Assembly (NCBI RefSeq): GCF_013364235.1
Contig: NZ_CP054919.1
Location: 3,818,701-3,882,700, forward strand
DNA from: Kitasatospora sp. NA04385
GTDB taxonomy: Bacteria; Actinomycetota; Actinomycetes; Streptomycetales; Streptomycetaceae
Length of the DNA stretch: 64,000 bases
Reading direction: 5' to 3'
Every line of letters starts with the position of its first letter. Within the stretch, counting starts at the first letter, position 1. A program made the position numbers and the translations under genes. Shown here in pieces: positions 52,885 through 63,404 of this stretch. Under the pieces are notes generated by a model. That model saw only the letters and a program-made list of their open reading frames with translations. It was not told where the DNA came from and made no database searches.

Positions 52885-53761
52885 ACCGACCCGGGCCGCC
52901 CTGACAGCGGCACACGCCAGGGCAGCCGGATTCCTCGACCTCCGGTGCACCGGACCGATCGCCTTCGGCACCTCCGGCACCACCGCCGGGCGCCGGGCCG
53001 ACCACCTGTGGCTCCGCGTCTCCCGCAGCAGCCGCACGCGGGCGCCCCGGCCGACCGGCCAGGGCGCCCTCGGCGCCGAGCAACTTCTCCCCGACTCCGT
53101 CCTCCGCCCCCGAATCCACCGGACCGTCGACTGGATCGACGGCGAGCACTTCTACAAGGGCGACCTGGCCGACTTCGCCGGCACCGCCATCTCCACCACC
53201 CCGGACCTGCGCCACGACCCCGGCCTCGACGACACCTGGTGGCACACGCTCAAGACCGCGCTGGCCGACACCGCCACCGCCACCGGAACCAAGGCGACAC
53301 CGCACCAGGCGTGGATCGACAAGAACATCCCCCAGTACCTGGGCATCCCCGCACCGACCGGGATCGAGCGGGTGACCGGCCACGGCGACCTCCAATGGGC
53401 CAACCTGACCCAGGAACCGCTGGCCCTGCTGGACTGGGAGCGCTGGGGCCTCGTACCCATCGGCTACGACCCCGCGATGCTCTGGGCCAACAGCCTCCAA
53501 GTCCCGGCCATCGCCGACCGCATCCGCACCGAGTTCGCCGACACCTTCGCCAGCTCAGCCGGCCGAGTCGGCGAACTGATCGCCCTCGCAGAGATGCTCC
53601 AAGCGGTAGACCGCGGCTACTACCCCGGACTGGCACCGCTCCTCGCGGACCGGGCCCGGGAGCTGATCGGCGCTACGGCACCGCCCACAGGTAGGCATGG
53701 GCCTGGTGGCAGCCGATCGAGGCGTTCTGCATCGAGCCCTTCCAGACGTCAACTCCCCTGA
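52865..53761 (+). CDS. APH-like phosphotransferase in the peptide cassette
   Basis: 298-residue kinase-fold protein with the catalytic loop VTGHGDLQWANLTQ (HGD...N) and LALLDWERWGLVPIGYDPAML (metal-binding Asp). The usual N-terminal Lys motif is poorly recognisable. ATG 52865 lies inside the end of the reductase gene (20-base overlap) with AGGACGG ahead of it. It may phosphorylate Ser/Thr of the peptide, a sugar or another small molecule. The C-terminal 25 residues are Arg/Ser-rich. Confidence 0.75.
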   Translation: MSSPPDEPTRAALTAAHARAAGFLDLRCTGPIAFGTSGTTAGRRADHLWLRVSRSSRTRAPRPTGQGALGAEQLLPDSVLRPRIHRTVDWIDGEHFYKGDLADFAGTAISTTPDLRHDPGLDDTWWHTLKTALADTATATGTKATPHQAWIDKNIPQYLGIPAPTGIERVTGHGDLQWANLTQEPLALLDWERWGLVPIGYDPAMLWANSLQVPAIADRIRTEFADTFASSAGRVGELIALAEMLQAVDRGYYPGLAPLLADRARELIGATAPPTGRHGPGGSRSRRSASSPSRRQLP

Positions 53762-53838
53762 AGGTCAACCATTCTCACGAGTGATAGCCAGCGGCATACC
53801 CACCCAATTACTGCGGTTGGGGATGTTGAGGAGTCACG

Positions 53839-54279
53839 TTGGACCACCACTTCACGCTCGGCCTTGATGATCACGAGGGGCGGGGCGTGTCACAGTCCTC
53901 GCCCCTCCATGCCCTCATGACCTCGCCGCCGGCCGGGTGTGTCCCCCTGGCCGACGGGCCGTTCTTCCTGGAGTGCCACCGGGAGGCGGAGAGCCTTCTT
54001 GAGGGCGTCGCCGACGTTGCTGGCGAGGTGCGGGCACGCTACGGCCTTGTCCTGAACGACCTGGGTGTGGTCAAGCTGCAGGAGTGGTCCGAGGACGGCT
54101 TGAACGGCTTCGGCGCGGAGACGGTTGCGCAGCACCTTCTTCTGGCAATCTACCGGGCCGGCCTGCTGGGGTATACGGCGGAGGACCTGGTGCGGTTCAT
54201 CCGGACCGTTGCAGTCGGGTCCTCCTCCCCGGATCCCGAAGGCGCGGAAGGTCACCAGTCCAGCGGCTTGCCCTCGTAG
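53839..54279 (+). CDS. Hypothetical protein, 146 aa
   Basis: Not recognised. A helical protein containing FFLECHREAESLLEGVADVAGEVRARYGLVLNDLGVVKLQEW and VAQHLLLAIYRAGLLGYTAEDLVRFIRTV. TTG 53839 has GGAG six bases upstream; GTG 53887 is possible. It is collinear with the peptide cassette after a 77-base gap. Its last 28 bases overlap the end of the convergent SDR gene. Confidence 0.6.
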   Translation: MDHHFTLGLDDHEGRGVSQSSPLHALMTSPPAGCVPLADGPFFLECHREAESLLEGVADVAGEVRARYGLVLNDLGVVKLQEWSEDGLNGFGAETVAQHLLLAIYRAGLLGYTAEDLVRFIRTVAVGSSSPDPEGAEGHQSSGLPS

Positions 54280-54965
54280 AAGAGGCCGCCGGTGGGGCCG
54301 TCGTCGGGGAGGGTCGCGAGCCACACCGGGGTGTCGGCCGCTTCTTCGGGGGTGCGGTCGGTTTCGCCGTAGGCCATGCGCGTCGCCATGCGCCCGGGCG
54401 ATGCGGCGTTGACGAGGATGCCGGTGCCATGGAGTTCGGCGGCGAGGATCTGGGTGAGGGCGTTGAGGGCTGCCTTGGAGACGCGGTAACTCACGTTCCC
54501 GGTGCCCATGTTGCTCTGTGAGCCTAGGTGGCTGGTGATGTTGACGATGCGACCGTAGTTGTTCTTCCGCATCTCCTGGGCCGCGACGGCTGCGAGCCGC
54601 CAGGCACCGAGCAAGTTGGTGTCCAGGGTCGCGCGGACGCGCTCGAAGTCCGGCGCGGCAGCGGCCTGGCCACGGTCGATGGCGACGGCGGCGTTGTTGA
54701 CCAGTACATCCAGGCGTCCGAGCGGAGCGGCGACGTCGGCGACGCAGCGGGCGACGTTGGCGGGATCGGTGACGTCGAGCTCGTGGGAATGGACGAACAG
54801 CCCCTTGCGGGCGAGTGCTTCCGTCGCCTCGCGGCCGGCGAGGCGGTCGCGCACGCCGAGGACGACCTGCATGCCCTGTTCGGCGAGGCGGGTGGCGATG
54901 GCGAAGCCGAGGCCGCGGTTTCCGCCGGAGACGAGGGCGACACGGGAGACGGGGGGCATGGTCAT
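54252..54965 (-). CDS. Short-chain dehydrogenase/reductase (SDR)
   Basis: 237-residue Rossmann oxidoreductase. It shows the cofactor loop VSGGNRGLGFAIATRLAEQG, LVNNAAVAID, NITSHLGSQSN (Ser region), YRVSKAALNAL (YxxxK) and PGRMATRMA. ATG 54965 overlaps the stop of the upstream regulator (ATGA). Substrate unknown. It is convergent with the 146-residue unknown gene and overlaps it by 28 bases. Confidence 0.9.
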   Translation of the reverse strand: MTMPPVSRVALVSGGNRGLGFAIATRLAEQGMQVVLGVRDRLAGREATEALARKGLFVHSHELDVTDPANVARCVADVAAPLGRLDVLVNNAAVAIDRGQAAAAPDFERVRATLDTNLLGAWRLAAVAAQEMRKNNYGRIVNITSHLGSQSNMGTGNVSYRVSKAALNALTQILAAELHGTGILVNAASPGRMATRMAYGETDRTPEEAADTPVWLATLPDDGPTGGLFYEGKPLDW

Positions 54966-56314
54966 GCAGCCAGTGTGCCGAGCAACTGGTCGAGGTGCTG
55001 GACTTTCGGGTCCTTTGCGGTGAGCGGCAGTTCGGCGCGGGCGGCGGCGGCGCGGGCCGCGTTCCGCTGGGACGGGGCGGCGGTGATCATCGGAATGGCC
55101 GTCTCCAGGAGGTGGACGGCGTGGTCGGCGTCGCCGAGGGCGGTGTGGGTCCGGGCGCTCTGGACGGTGTAGGTGGCCAGGTCCCGGCTCTTGGCGGCCG
55201 GCATGAGGTCCAGGGCGGTGGCGAAGTGGCGCTGGGCGAGCCGCGGGCGGCCGAGGTCGGCATGGCAGGTGGCGGTCTGGGCGTGGAACTCCGCTGCGTC
55301 GAAGTAGCCGGTCCAGGCGGGGTCGTCGTCTCCGGCTCCGGTGCGGTCCATCTGGGTCTCGGCCGCGGACAGCAGGCGGTCGCACTCGGCGTGGTCGCCG
55401 CACGCCGCCGCCGCACGGGCCTGCCGCAGCAGGAGCATGGCCAGGGTCCGGGCAGTGACCTCGCCGACGCCGTCGACGGCGGCTGCCGCGAGCGCGCGGG
55501 CGTCCGCGAAGAGGCCGTGGTCGTAACACTGGAGGCTGAGTGACTTGATGATGTTGGCGCCCAGTGCGCGGTCGTCGGCGGCGTGGGCTGCACGCAGGCC
55601 GCTGGTCCAGTACCGCTGTGCTGCGGCGTGGAGGCCGGCGTCGAAGGACGACCACCCGGCGAGGCGGGCGAGTTCGGCTCCGAGCCGCAGCAGCCGCCGG
55701 CCGATCCGGTCGGTGTAGGACGCCTCCTTGAGGATGCCGGCGACCGTGTCGAGTTCGGCGCCCAGGAGGTGGCGAGCGCGAGGGCCGCCGAGGCGGGCCT
55801 CCAGTCGGCGGAGGCGGGGCAGGCCGTCCTCCAGGTCCGCGACGAACTGCGCGTCGATGCGGCCTCCGGCGAGCGCCGCCGTCACCGGCTCGGGATCTTC
55901 GGTGAGCCACTGGCCGGCCAGCACGGTCAGGGCCTCGCCGCCGAGCTTCATGAATCCGCGTCGGTCGAGCATGGCGTGCTCCAGGGTGTCGTCCAGCGCT
56001 TGGAGCGTGCCCTCCCGGGTCCAGGGGAAACCGGTGCGGACCGGGCCGCCGTCCGGGAGCCAGCCGGGCCAGCCGAGCCGGTGCACCTCCTTCATCGGAA
56101 TGCCGAGTTCGGCGGCGAGGGCGGCTTGGCTCTCGGCATCCGGCTCGACACCCCAGTGCTCCCACCGCCAAGCCTTGCGCCGGTCGGCCGACCGGCGGGT
56201 GGCCTTGGCGACGATGTCGACCACGTCCTGGAAGGTCCAGCCCTGTTCGTCCCGCACAACGCTCAAGGGATGGACCAGGCGTACCGGTGCGCGTAAGCCG
56301 GTCGATCGGCCCAT
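54962..56314 (-). CDS. XRE-type regulator with TPR-like domain (C)
   Basis: 450 residues. The N-terminal region PLSVVRDEQGWTFQDVVDIVAKATRRSADRRKAWRWEHWGVEPDAESQAALAAELGIP is a divergent HTH of the streptomycete XRE/TPR family. Helical repeats follow, such as HAQTATCHADLGRPRLAQRHFATAL and LGDADHAVHLLETAIPMI. ATG 56314 is preceded by GGGGGG. It is coupled to the SDR, so it probably controls that gene and perhaps the divergent sugar operon. Confidence 0.8.
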   Translation of the reverse strand: MGRSTGLRAPVRLVHPLSVVRDEQGWTFQDVVDIVAKATRRSADRRKAWRWEHWGVEPDAESQAALAAELGIPMKEVHRLGWPGWLPDGGPVRTGFPWTREGTLQALDDTLEHAMLDRRGFMKLGGEALTVLAGQWLTEDPEPVTAALAGGRIDAQFVADLEDGLPRLRRLEARLGGPRARHLLGAELDTVAGILKEASYTDRIGRRLLRLGAELARLAGWSSFDAGLHAAAQRYWTSGLRAAHAADDRALGANIIKSLSLQCYDHGLFADARALAAAAVDGVGEVTARTLAMLLLRQARAAAACGDHAECDRLLSAAETQMDRTGAGDDDPAWTGYFDAAEFHAQTATCHADLGRPRLAQRHFATALDLMPAAKSRDLATYTVQSARTHTALGDADHAVHLLETAIPMITAAPSQRNAARAAAARAELPLTAKDPKVQHLDQLLGTLAA

Positions 56315-56720
56315 TCCCAACCCCCCGATGTGATCACCGGACCGTAGCCAGTCCGCCACTGTGCGCTGATGGTACATCCGGGACGGTTGAGGTCAGAAGA
56401 CGACAGGAAGACGACAAACGCGCTCTTTTCACTGGCAGTTGATCGGGGGTTAGCTAGTGCTCCCCCCCCCGACGGGTGTCCGGCTGGCTGAACTGCGGCC
56501 GGGCACCCCGGGGCGCTCGGCCGGGGACCACTTCACGTCCGTGTCGATGACCTGGCCGCGCAGCGAGAAGACGTCCACCGACGGACGGACCACTCGCACC
56601 GATCACCTGGGGCGCGACAAGCCGGCCGCGCCCGCACCCGTTCACCGCGTACGCCGTTCCAGTCCGCCGTGCCCTCGTGCCGATGGGCGGGTCGGGCGTG
56701 CCCGAGCCTGGAGGAGCCCC
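56315..56720. promoter_or_regulatory. Divergent intergenic region upstream of the sugar operon
   Basis: 406 bases with no supportable gene. It includes a run of eight or nine C at about 56462-56470 and an AT-richer stretch near 56395-56455 that could hold promoters for the regulator (minus) and the epimerase operon (plus). Confidence 0.5.
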
Positions 56721-57673
<953 letters not shown>

Positions 57674-57677
<4 letters not shown>

Positions 57678-58333
57678 GCGCGCCGACCGCCGAGGTCCTC
57701 GGCCAGCTCTGGGCGGACGGGTTCACCGTCGTCCCGGCCGTGGTCACCGATCCGCTGCTGGAGCGGCTGCGCGCCGAGGCCGACGCGCTGGTGGCCGCCT
57801 TCGAGGACGGCCACCGCAGCGACGACTTCTGGTCCTTCACCCGCGAGGGCGAGAGCACGCCGGTGCTCTTCCGCGTCCACAATCTCGAGCGGCAGCCGGG
57901 CGCCCCGCTCGCGGCCGGGCTGTTCGCCACCGGCCCGCTGCACCACCTCGCCGAGTCCATCCTGGGCTGCCCGGCGCGGGCCCGGGTCATCGCCATGATC
58001 GTCAAAATGCCGCGCGTGGCCGCCGCCGTCCCCTGGCACCGCGACCGCACCGACGCCGAACCCGGCCGCGCCATCAACCTGAGCCTGTTCCTGGACGACT
58101 CCGACGCCGCCAACGGCTGCCTGGAGTTCGTGCCCGGCAGCCACCTGCTGCCCGACGTCGCCGACGTGGCCCAGGCCCGCGAGGCCGGGCCCGTGCTGAC
58201 GGTCGGCGCGCTGGCCGGCGACGTGGCCGTGCACGACGTGCGAGCCGTCCACGCCTCGCGCCCCAACCCCACCGAGCGGCCCCGCCGCAGCCTCGTCATC
58301 GAGTTCATCCCCGACACCACGGAGGCACCGTGA
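57674..58333 (+). CDS. Phytanoyl-CoA dioxygenase (PhyH) family oxygenase
   Basis: 219-residue Fe(II)/2-oxoglutarate oxygenase. It shows VPWHRDRTDAEPGRAINLSLFLDDSDAANGCLEFVPGSHLL with the HxD pair, and the distal His in DVAVHDVRAVHASRPN followed by the Arg of the 2OG site. GTG 57674 overlaps the previous stop. In sugar or secondary-metabolite clusters PhyH enzymes hydroxylate or desaturate small molecules; here a sugar or glycoside is likely. Confidence 0.87.
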
Positions 58334-59340
58334 CCAGCCCCGCGCCCCGCCGCCCGAAGGTCGCCACCATCACGGTCGGCACCAACGAGGCGCGCTGGCT
58401 GCCCACCTGCCTGTCCACCCTCCTCGCCAGCAACGCCCCCGACTTCGACCTCACCGTCTGGTACGTCGACAACGCCTCTACCGACGGCAGCACCGAACTG
58501 GTCCGCGACACCTTCCCCACGGTGCGGATCATCGAAAACGACGCCAACCTCGGCTTCGCCCGCGCCAACAACGTCGGCATGCGCGCCGCCCTGACCGACG
58601 GCGCGGACTACGTGTTCCTCGTCAACCCTGACACCCGCACCCCGGCCGACCTCGTCCAGCAGCTGACCGCCTTCATGGAGCAGTGGCCCACCTACGGCAT
58701 CTGCGGCCCCATGCAGTACATCTACGGCGACGCCGACGGCGGCACCGTCGCGCTGGACGAGCACAACGACTGGTCGACCCTCGCGCTGAAGCTCGGCGAG
58801 GCCGACGGCTTCGTGGGCGACCGCCCCAACCAGCCCTCCCCGGCCGGACCCGCGCACGGCCGCGCGCCCGCCACCCTGGAGCACGCCTACGTCCAGGGCG
58901 CCGCCTTCTTCGTCCGCGCCGACGTCCTGCGCACCCTCGGCCTGTTCGACCGGGTCTTCCACACCTACTACGAGGAGACCGACCTGTGCCGCCGAGCCCG
59001 CTGGGCGAACTGGCGGGTGGCTCTCAACCTGGACCTGGGCATCCAGCACTACGGCGGCGGCGGAACCGGCGCGAGCACCTACCGGCGGGTGCAGATGCGC
59101 CGCAACCGGTACTACTTCCTGCTCACGGACATCAGCTGGACGTGGCCCGCGATCATCTCCCTGGCCGGGCGGTGGCTGCGCCAGGACCTGGCCGGCCGCT
59201 CGGTCGGCGGGAACACCACCCCGCTCCGCGGGTGCGCGGAGACGGCCGCCGCCACGTGGTGGCTGCTGCGGCTCGCCCCGACCATCGCGCGCCGCCGCCG
59301 CGCCCACCGCCGCCTGCGCGCCGCCGGGGTCATGCGGTGA
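58330..59340 (+). CDS. Glycosyltransferase family 2, rhamnosyltransferase-like
   Basis: 336-residue GT-A enzyme. It shows ATITVGTNEARWLPTCLSTLL, VDNASTDGSTELVRDTF, NLGFARANNVGMRAAL, VFLVNPDTRTPADLVQQL and the acceptor region VQGAAFFVRADVLRTLGLFDRVFHTYYEETDLCRRA (ExDxxxR-like). The pattern fits WbbL-type transferases. The start GTG 58330 overlaps the PhyH stop (GTGA). There is no membrane segment, so it is cytoplasmic or peripheral. Confidence 0.9.
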   Translation: MTSPAPRRPKVATITVGTNEARWLPTCLSTLLASNAPDFDLTVWYVDNASTDGSTELVRDTFPTVRIIENDANLGFARANNVGMRAALTDGADYVFLVNPDTRTPADLVQQLTAFMEQWPTYGICGPMQYIYGDADGGTVALDEHNDWSTLALKLGEADGFVGDRPNQPSPAGPAHGRAPATLEHAYVQGAAFFVRADVLRTLGLFDRVFHTYYEETDLCRRARWANWRVALNLDLGIQHYGGGGTGASTYRRVQMRRNRYYFLLTDISWTWPAIISLAGRWLRQDLAGRSVGGNTTPLRGCAETAAATWWLLRLAPTIARRRRAHRRLRAAGVMR

Positions 59341-60371
59341 GGGTGCTGTTCGCCGGGGACTTCCACTGGCAGGCCGGATCGGCGCACATGGTCGCCGAGT
59401 ACGTGCGCGCCGCCCCGGCGCTGGACTGCGAAGTCGCCCTCGCCGGGCCGCTGTGCCGTCTGGACGACCAGGTTCCCGGCCTGCTTCCGGTCGTCGACGA
59501 CCTCGCCTGGGGCACCCACCTGGTCCTGGTCTTCGAGGGCCGCCAGTTCCTGGACGAGCAGCGGCTGGAGCTGTGCGAGCGCTTCCCGAGGGAGCGCCGG
59601 ATCGTCCTGGACCCGGACGCCCACTGGGGCGAGCACACCGTCCTCGGCGTGGACGACTCCGCCGGAGCCTACGGCCACCAGCCGTGGCAGCAGCTGTACC
59701 GGCGGTTGAGCGACCTGATCCTCCAGCCGCGCCTCGGCGAACTCCCCGACGGCGCGCGGTTCTTCTCCTACTTCGGGATGCCCAAGCCGGTGCACCGCCC
59801 GGAGCGGGCACCGGCCGCGACCTACGACCTCCAGTACGTCGGCGCGAACTGGTGGCGCTGGGACGCCGTCGCCCAGCTCATCGAGGCCGCCCGGTCGGCG
59901 AGGCCGCCGCTGACCCGGCTGCGGGTGGCCGGCCGCTGGTGGTCCGGCGACCCGCACCCCGATCACCTCACCGCCACCGCCAACCGGCCCGGCTGGCTGG
60001 CAGAGCACGGTGTGAAGGTCACTGGCCCCGTCCCGTTCGGCCAGGTCCTCACCCAGATGGCGAAGGCTGAGATCACTCCGGTCCTGGCCCGTCCCCTGTT
60101 CGCCCACCAGCACCTGCTGACCCCCCGCATGTTCGAGACTGTCGCGGCCGGCACCATGCCCGTCCTGCCGCCCGAACTCGCCTACACCACCGACCTCTAC
60201 GGCGAGGAGATCGCCCCGTTCCTGCTCGGCGGCGACCTGGCCGAGGACCTCACGCGGCTCCTGCGCGACAGCCACGCCAACCGCCAGCGGCTCGGCCGTG
60301 TCCAGGACGGCCTCCGCCGCCGATTCAACTACCGGCGCGTCCTGGGCGACCTCCTCGCCTTCACCAACTAG
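59337..60371 (+). CDS. GT-B-like glycosyltransferase (CgeB/GT1-like C-terminus)
   Basis: 344-residue protein starting VRVLFAGDFHWQAGSAHMVAEYVRAA. The C-terminal half shows GPVPFGQVLTQMAKAEITPVLARP and HLLTPRMFETVAAGTMPVLPPELAY, the Glu-containing loop that binds nucleotide sugar in GT-B enzymes. GTG 59337 overlaps the GT2 stop. It probably adds a further sugar in the same pathway. Confidence 0.75.
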   Translation: MRVLFAGDFHWQAGSAHMVAEYVRAAPALDCEVALAGPLCRLDDQVPGLLPVVDDLAWGTHLVLVFEGRQFLDEQRLELCERFPRERRIVLDPDAHWGEHTVLGVDDSAGAYGHQPWQQLYRRLSDLILQPRLGELPDGARFFSYFGMPKPVHRPERAPAATYDLQYVGANWWRWDAVAQLIEAARSARPPLTRLRVAGRWWSGDPHPDHLTATANRPGWLAEHGVKVTGPVPFGQVLTQMAKAEITPVLARPLFAHQHLLTPRMFETVAAGTMPVLPPELAYTTDLYGEEIAPFLLGGDLAEDLTRLLRDSHANRQRLGRVQDGLRRRFNYRRVLGDLLAFTN

Positions 60372-60385
60372 CCCGGGAGCCCACC

Positions 60386-61588
60386 GTGCCCAACATCCTG
60401 ATCACCGGCGTCACCAGCTGCGAGAGCCGAGGAGTCGAGGCCCTCGTCCGTTCCCTGGCCACCGCGCTGACCGTCGCGGCGGACACCACGGTCATCGTCC
60501 TCACCCAGACCCCAGACCTGGACGCCGAAGCGCTCGCCGGAAGCGGTGCCGACTGCACCGCGGACCCGTTCGTCGTCTCCCGCTCCTGGGCCACGATGCG
60601 GCCGGTTGAAACCGAGCAGCACCGCCGCGAACGCGCCTCCCGCCTCGTCAAGCACGCGGACCTGGTCCTCGCCACGGGCGGTGACCTGCACACCTCCGAC
60701 TACGGCGTCTCCACCTCCTACCTCGCGGTGCTCGACCGGGCCCACAAGCTCGGCGTCCCCACCGCGATGGTCGGCCAGTCCGTCGGCCCGTTCACCGACC
60801 CGGCCGAGCAGACCGCGTTCACCGCCACCGCCGCCCGCCTCGACCTGCTGACCGTCCGCGAGACCACCACCCTGGCCTACCTCACCGGCGAACTCGTCCT
60901 GCCCGCCGACCAGGTGGTGCTCTCCGCTGACCCCGCATTCCTCCTCCAACCGTCCGGCACCGACCGCACCGCGCAGCTGCTCGCCGACGCCGGCCTCGAC
61001 CCCGTCCAGGAGTACGTGTGCCTCGCACCGAGCCGGGGCGTCACCCGCTACAGCACGGTCACCGACGCCCAGCACCTCGATGCGCTGACCCGCCTCGCCG
61101 ACACCCTGTGGCGCGTCCGCCGCCGCCCGCTGGTCCTGGTCCCGCACTGCCACGACTCCCGCGAGCACAACGACGACCGCCTCCTGGCCTGGCAGATCGC
61201 GGCCCGTCTCCCGAACGTGCCGGTACACGTCCTCGACGGCGCCGGGACCGGGGCCGCCGACTACAAGGCCGTCCTCGGCGGGGCGGAGCTGGTGATCTCC
61301 GAGCGCCTGCACGCCTCGATCGGCGCCCTGTCCAGCGGCACCCCCGCCGTCGCCCTCGGCCACAGCCCGAAGTTCCACGGCGTCCTCGCCGACACCTACG
61401 GACCCGCCGTCCCGTCCGCGGACGTCCACCGCGACATCGCCGACTTCACGGCCGACCCGGCCGCCGCCGAACACCTCGCCCGCCTCGACACCGCCAAGCT
61501 CCACGACCACCTCGCCACCCGGCTCCCCACCCAGGTCGCGCTCGCCACCGCGGACATCGCCCGGGTGCGCGCCCTCCTCAACTCCTGA
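60386..61588 (+). CDS. Polysaccharide pyruvyltransferase family protein
   Basis: 400-residue protein. It shows ILITGVTSCESRGVEALVRSLATAL, HADLVLATGGDLHTSDYG, VGQSVGPFTDP, VCLAPSRGVTRYS and LVISERLHASIGALSSGTPAVALGHSPKFHGV, all typical of the PS_pyruv_trans fold. Members add ketal pyruvate to sugars or act as glycosyltransferase-like enzymes. GTG 60386 has GGGAG upstream. It lies 14 bases after the previous gene. Confidence 0.85.
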   Translation: MPNILITGVTSCESRGVEALVRSLATALTVAADTTVIVLTQTPDLDAEALAGSGADCTADPFVVSRSWATMRPVETEQHRRERASRLVKHADLVLATGGDLHTSDYGVSTSYLAVLDRAHKLGVPTAMVGQSVGPFTDPAEQTAFTATAARLDLLTVRETTTLAYLTGELVLPADQVVLSADPAFLLQPSGTDRTAQLLADAGLDPVQEYVCLAPSRGVTRYSTVTDAQHLDALTRLADTLWRVRRRPLVLVPHCHDSREHNDDRLLAWQIAARLPNVPVHVLDGAGTGAADYKAVLGGAELVISERLHASIGALSSGTPAVALGHSPKFHGVLADTYGPAVPSADVHRDIADFTADPAAAEHLARLDTAKLHDHLATRLPTQVALATADIARVRALLNS

Positions 61589-61614
61589 CCCTCCCAACCC
61601 GATCGGAGAACCGC

Positions 61615-62637
61615 ATGGCCCTGCACCTGGTGACCGGCGGAGCCGGATTCCTCGGCTCCCACCTCGCCGACCGGCTCCTGGCCGCCGGCCACGACGTCGT
61701 CGTCCTGGACAACCTCGACGGCGGCAAGAAGGAGAACGTCCCCGACGGCGCGCGGCTCGTCGTCGGCTCGATCGCCGACCGCGCCACCGTGGACGACCTC
61801 TTCGCCAGCCATGCCTTCGACAGCGTCTTCCACCTCGCCGCCTTCGCCGCCGAAGGCATCAGCCACGCCGTAAAGGCCCACAACTACGAGGTCAACGTCC
61901 TCGGCAGCATCCACCTGGTCAACGCCGCCCTGCGCACGAAGGTCCGGTACTTCTCCTACGCCTCCTCCGTCGCCGTCTACGGCACCGGCCGCGTCCCGAT
62001 GTGCGAGGACGACCACCCCCAGCCCGTCGACAGCTACGGCAACGCCAAGTTGACCATCGAGCGCGAACTCGCCATCACCGCGCAGATGCAGGGCCTGCCG
62101 TTCACCGCGCTGCGGATGCACAACGTCTACGGCGAGCGGCAGAACATGTCCGACCCGCTGCGCAACGCCGTGGCGATCTTCCTCAACCAGGTCATGCGCG
62201 GCGAGCCGATCACCGTCTACGGCGACGGCAGCCAGCGCCGCTCCTTCACCTACGTACACGACATCGTCGGCTGCTTCCTCGACGCCGCCGATAACCCCCA
62301 GCACTGGGGGCGGGTGATCAACGTCGGCAGCCAGCAGCCCTGCACCGTCCTGGAGATGGCCCACGCGGTCCGCGAGGCCATGGGCGTCCCCGACCACCCG
62401 ATCCGCCACCTGGACACCCGCGAGGAAGTCCACGCCGCCTACACCAGCAGCGAACTGGCCCGGATGCTCCTCGGCGGCTGGGAGGACACCCCGCTGGCCG
62501 CCGGCCTGGCCGCCACCGCCGCCTGGGCCAAGGCCCACGGCCCCGTCACCCCGCGCAGCACGCTCACCCTCGAAACCGGCTCCGACACCCAGCCCGAGTG
62601 GTACACCACCGCCACCTCCCGGACGGACACCCCGTGA
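61615..62637 (+). CDS. NAD-dependent sugar epimerase/dehydratase
   Basis: 340-residue extended SDR of the GalE/WcaG type. It shows LVTGGAGFLGSHLADRLLAAG, VFHLAAFAAEGISHAV, YASSVAVYGTG, DSYGNAKLTIERELA (YxxxK) and RMHNVYGERQN. The C-terminal 30 residues are extra and polar. ATG 61615 has GGAGAA upstream. A second sugar-modifying SDR beside the UXS-like enzyme suggests two distinct activated sugars or a two-step conversion. Confidence 0.88.
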   Translation: MALHLVTGGAGFLGSHLADRLLAAGHDVVVLDNLDGGKKENVPDGARLVVGSIADRATVDDLFASHAFDSVFHLAAFAAEGISHAVKAHNYEVNVLGSIHLVNAALRTKVRYFSYASSVAVYGTGRVPMCEDDHPQPVDSYGNAKLTIERELAITAQMQGLPFTALRMHNVYGERQNMSDPLRNAVAIFLNQVMRGEPITVYGDGSQRRSFTYVHDIVGCFLDAADNPQHWGRVINVGSQQPCTVLEMAHAVREAMGVPDHPIRHLDTREEVHAAYTSSELARMLLGGWEDTPLAAGLAATAAWAKAHGPVTPRSTLTLETGSDTQPEWYTTATSRTDTP

Positions 62638-63404
62638 CCAAGCCCGCCCCCGCCCCGGCCGTCGAGGCCGTCGCCACCGACGTCGGCGGTGTCCTCTACT
62701 ACGACGAGCCCTTCGAACTCGCCTGGCTCCAAGGCGTCCTGGAACTGGCCAGCGAAGCCGACCCGACCCTGACCATCGAGCGCTTCACCGCCGAGATGCG
62801 CCGCTTCTACCTCCAGCGGGCCAGCGCCACCGCCAGCCCCGGCCTCTACAGCCCGGCTGGCGCGCACGCCTGGACCAGCGTCCGCCGCCGCTGGGCCGAC
62901 CTCGCGCAGCTGGTCCCCGGCTCCGTCACCGCGCTCGCCGCCCTCGCCGAGCACCGGCCGGTGTGCGTGGTCGCCAACCAGCCCCCCGAGTGCGAGGAGG
63001 TCCTGCGCACCAGCGGGGCCGCCCAGCACCTGGCCCTCGTCGCCCTCGACACCACCGCGGGCGTCGCCAAGCCCGACCCTGGCCTGCTCGGCTGGGCCAT
63101 CGAGCAGCTCGGCTGGAACCCGGCCACCACCCTCATGGTCGGCGACCGGCCCGACCACGACGCCGCCCCCGCCCAGCGCCTCGGCGCCCACGCCGCCCTC
63201 GTCACCCCGCCCACTGGCTGGAGCGCCCCGCCCGGCACCGACCCGGCACTGGTCGCCGCCTACCGGGAGGTGCGGGCCGAACGCCTGGAGGTCCGCCGGC
63301 ACCCCGCCGCCGACCACAGCCTGCACGCCCGCGACCTCGCCGACCTGGCCACCCGGCTCACCGGCCGCGCTCCGGCCCGGCGCCGCCCGGCGGTGACCCG
63401 GTGA
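62634..63404 (+). CDS. HAD-superfamily hydrolase
   Basis: 256-residue phosphatase. It shows motif I VATDVGGVLYYD (nucleophile Asp, with the DxGGV form used by glucose-phosphatase-like HADs), motif II CVVANQPPECEE, motif III Lys in GVAKPDPGLLGWAIEQLG and motif IV VGDRPDHDAAPA. GTG 62634 overlaps the epimerase stop. It probably removes phosphate from a sugar intermediate of the operon. Confidence 0.85.
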   Translation: MTKPAPAPAVEAVATDVGGVLYYDEPFELAWLQGVLELASEADPTLTIERFTAEMRRFYLQRASATASPGLYSPAGAHAWTSVRRRWADLAQLVPGSVTALAALAEHRPVCVVANQPPECEEVLRTSGAAQHLALVALDTTAGVAKPDPGLLGWAIEQLGWNPATTLMVGDRPDHDAAPAQRLGAHAALVTPPTGWSAPPGTDPALVAAYREVRAERLEVRRHPAADHSLHARDLADLATRLTGRAPARRRPAVTR

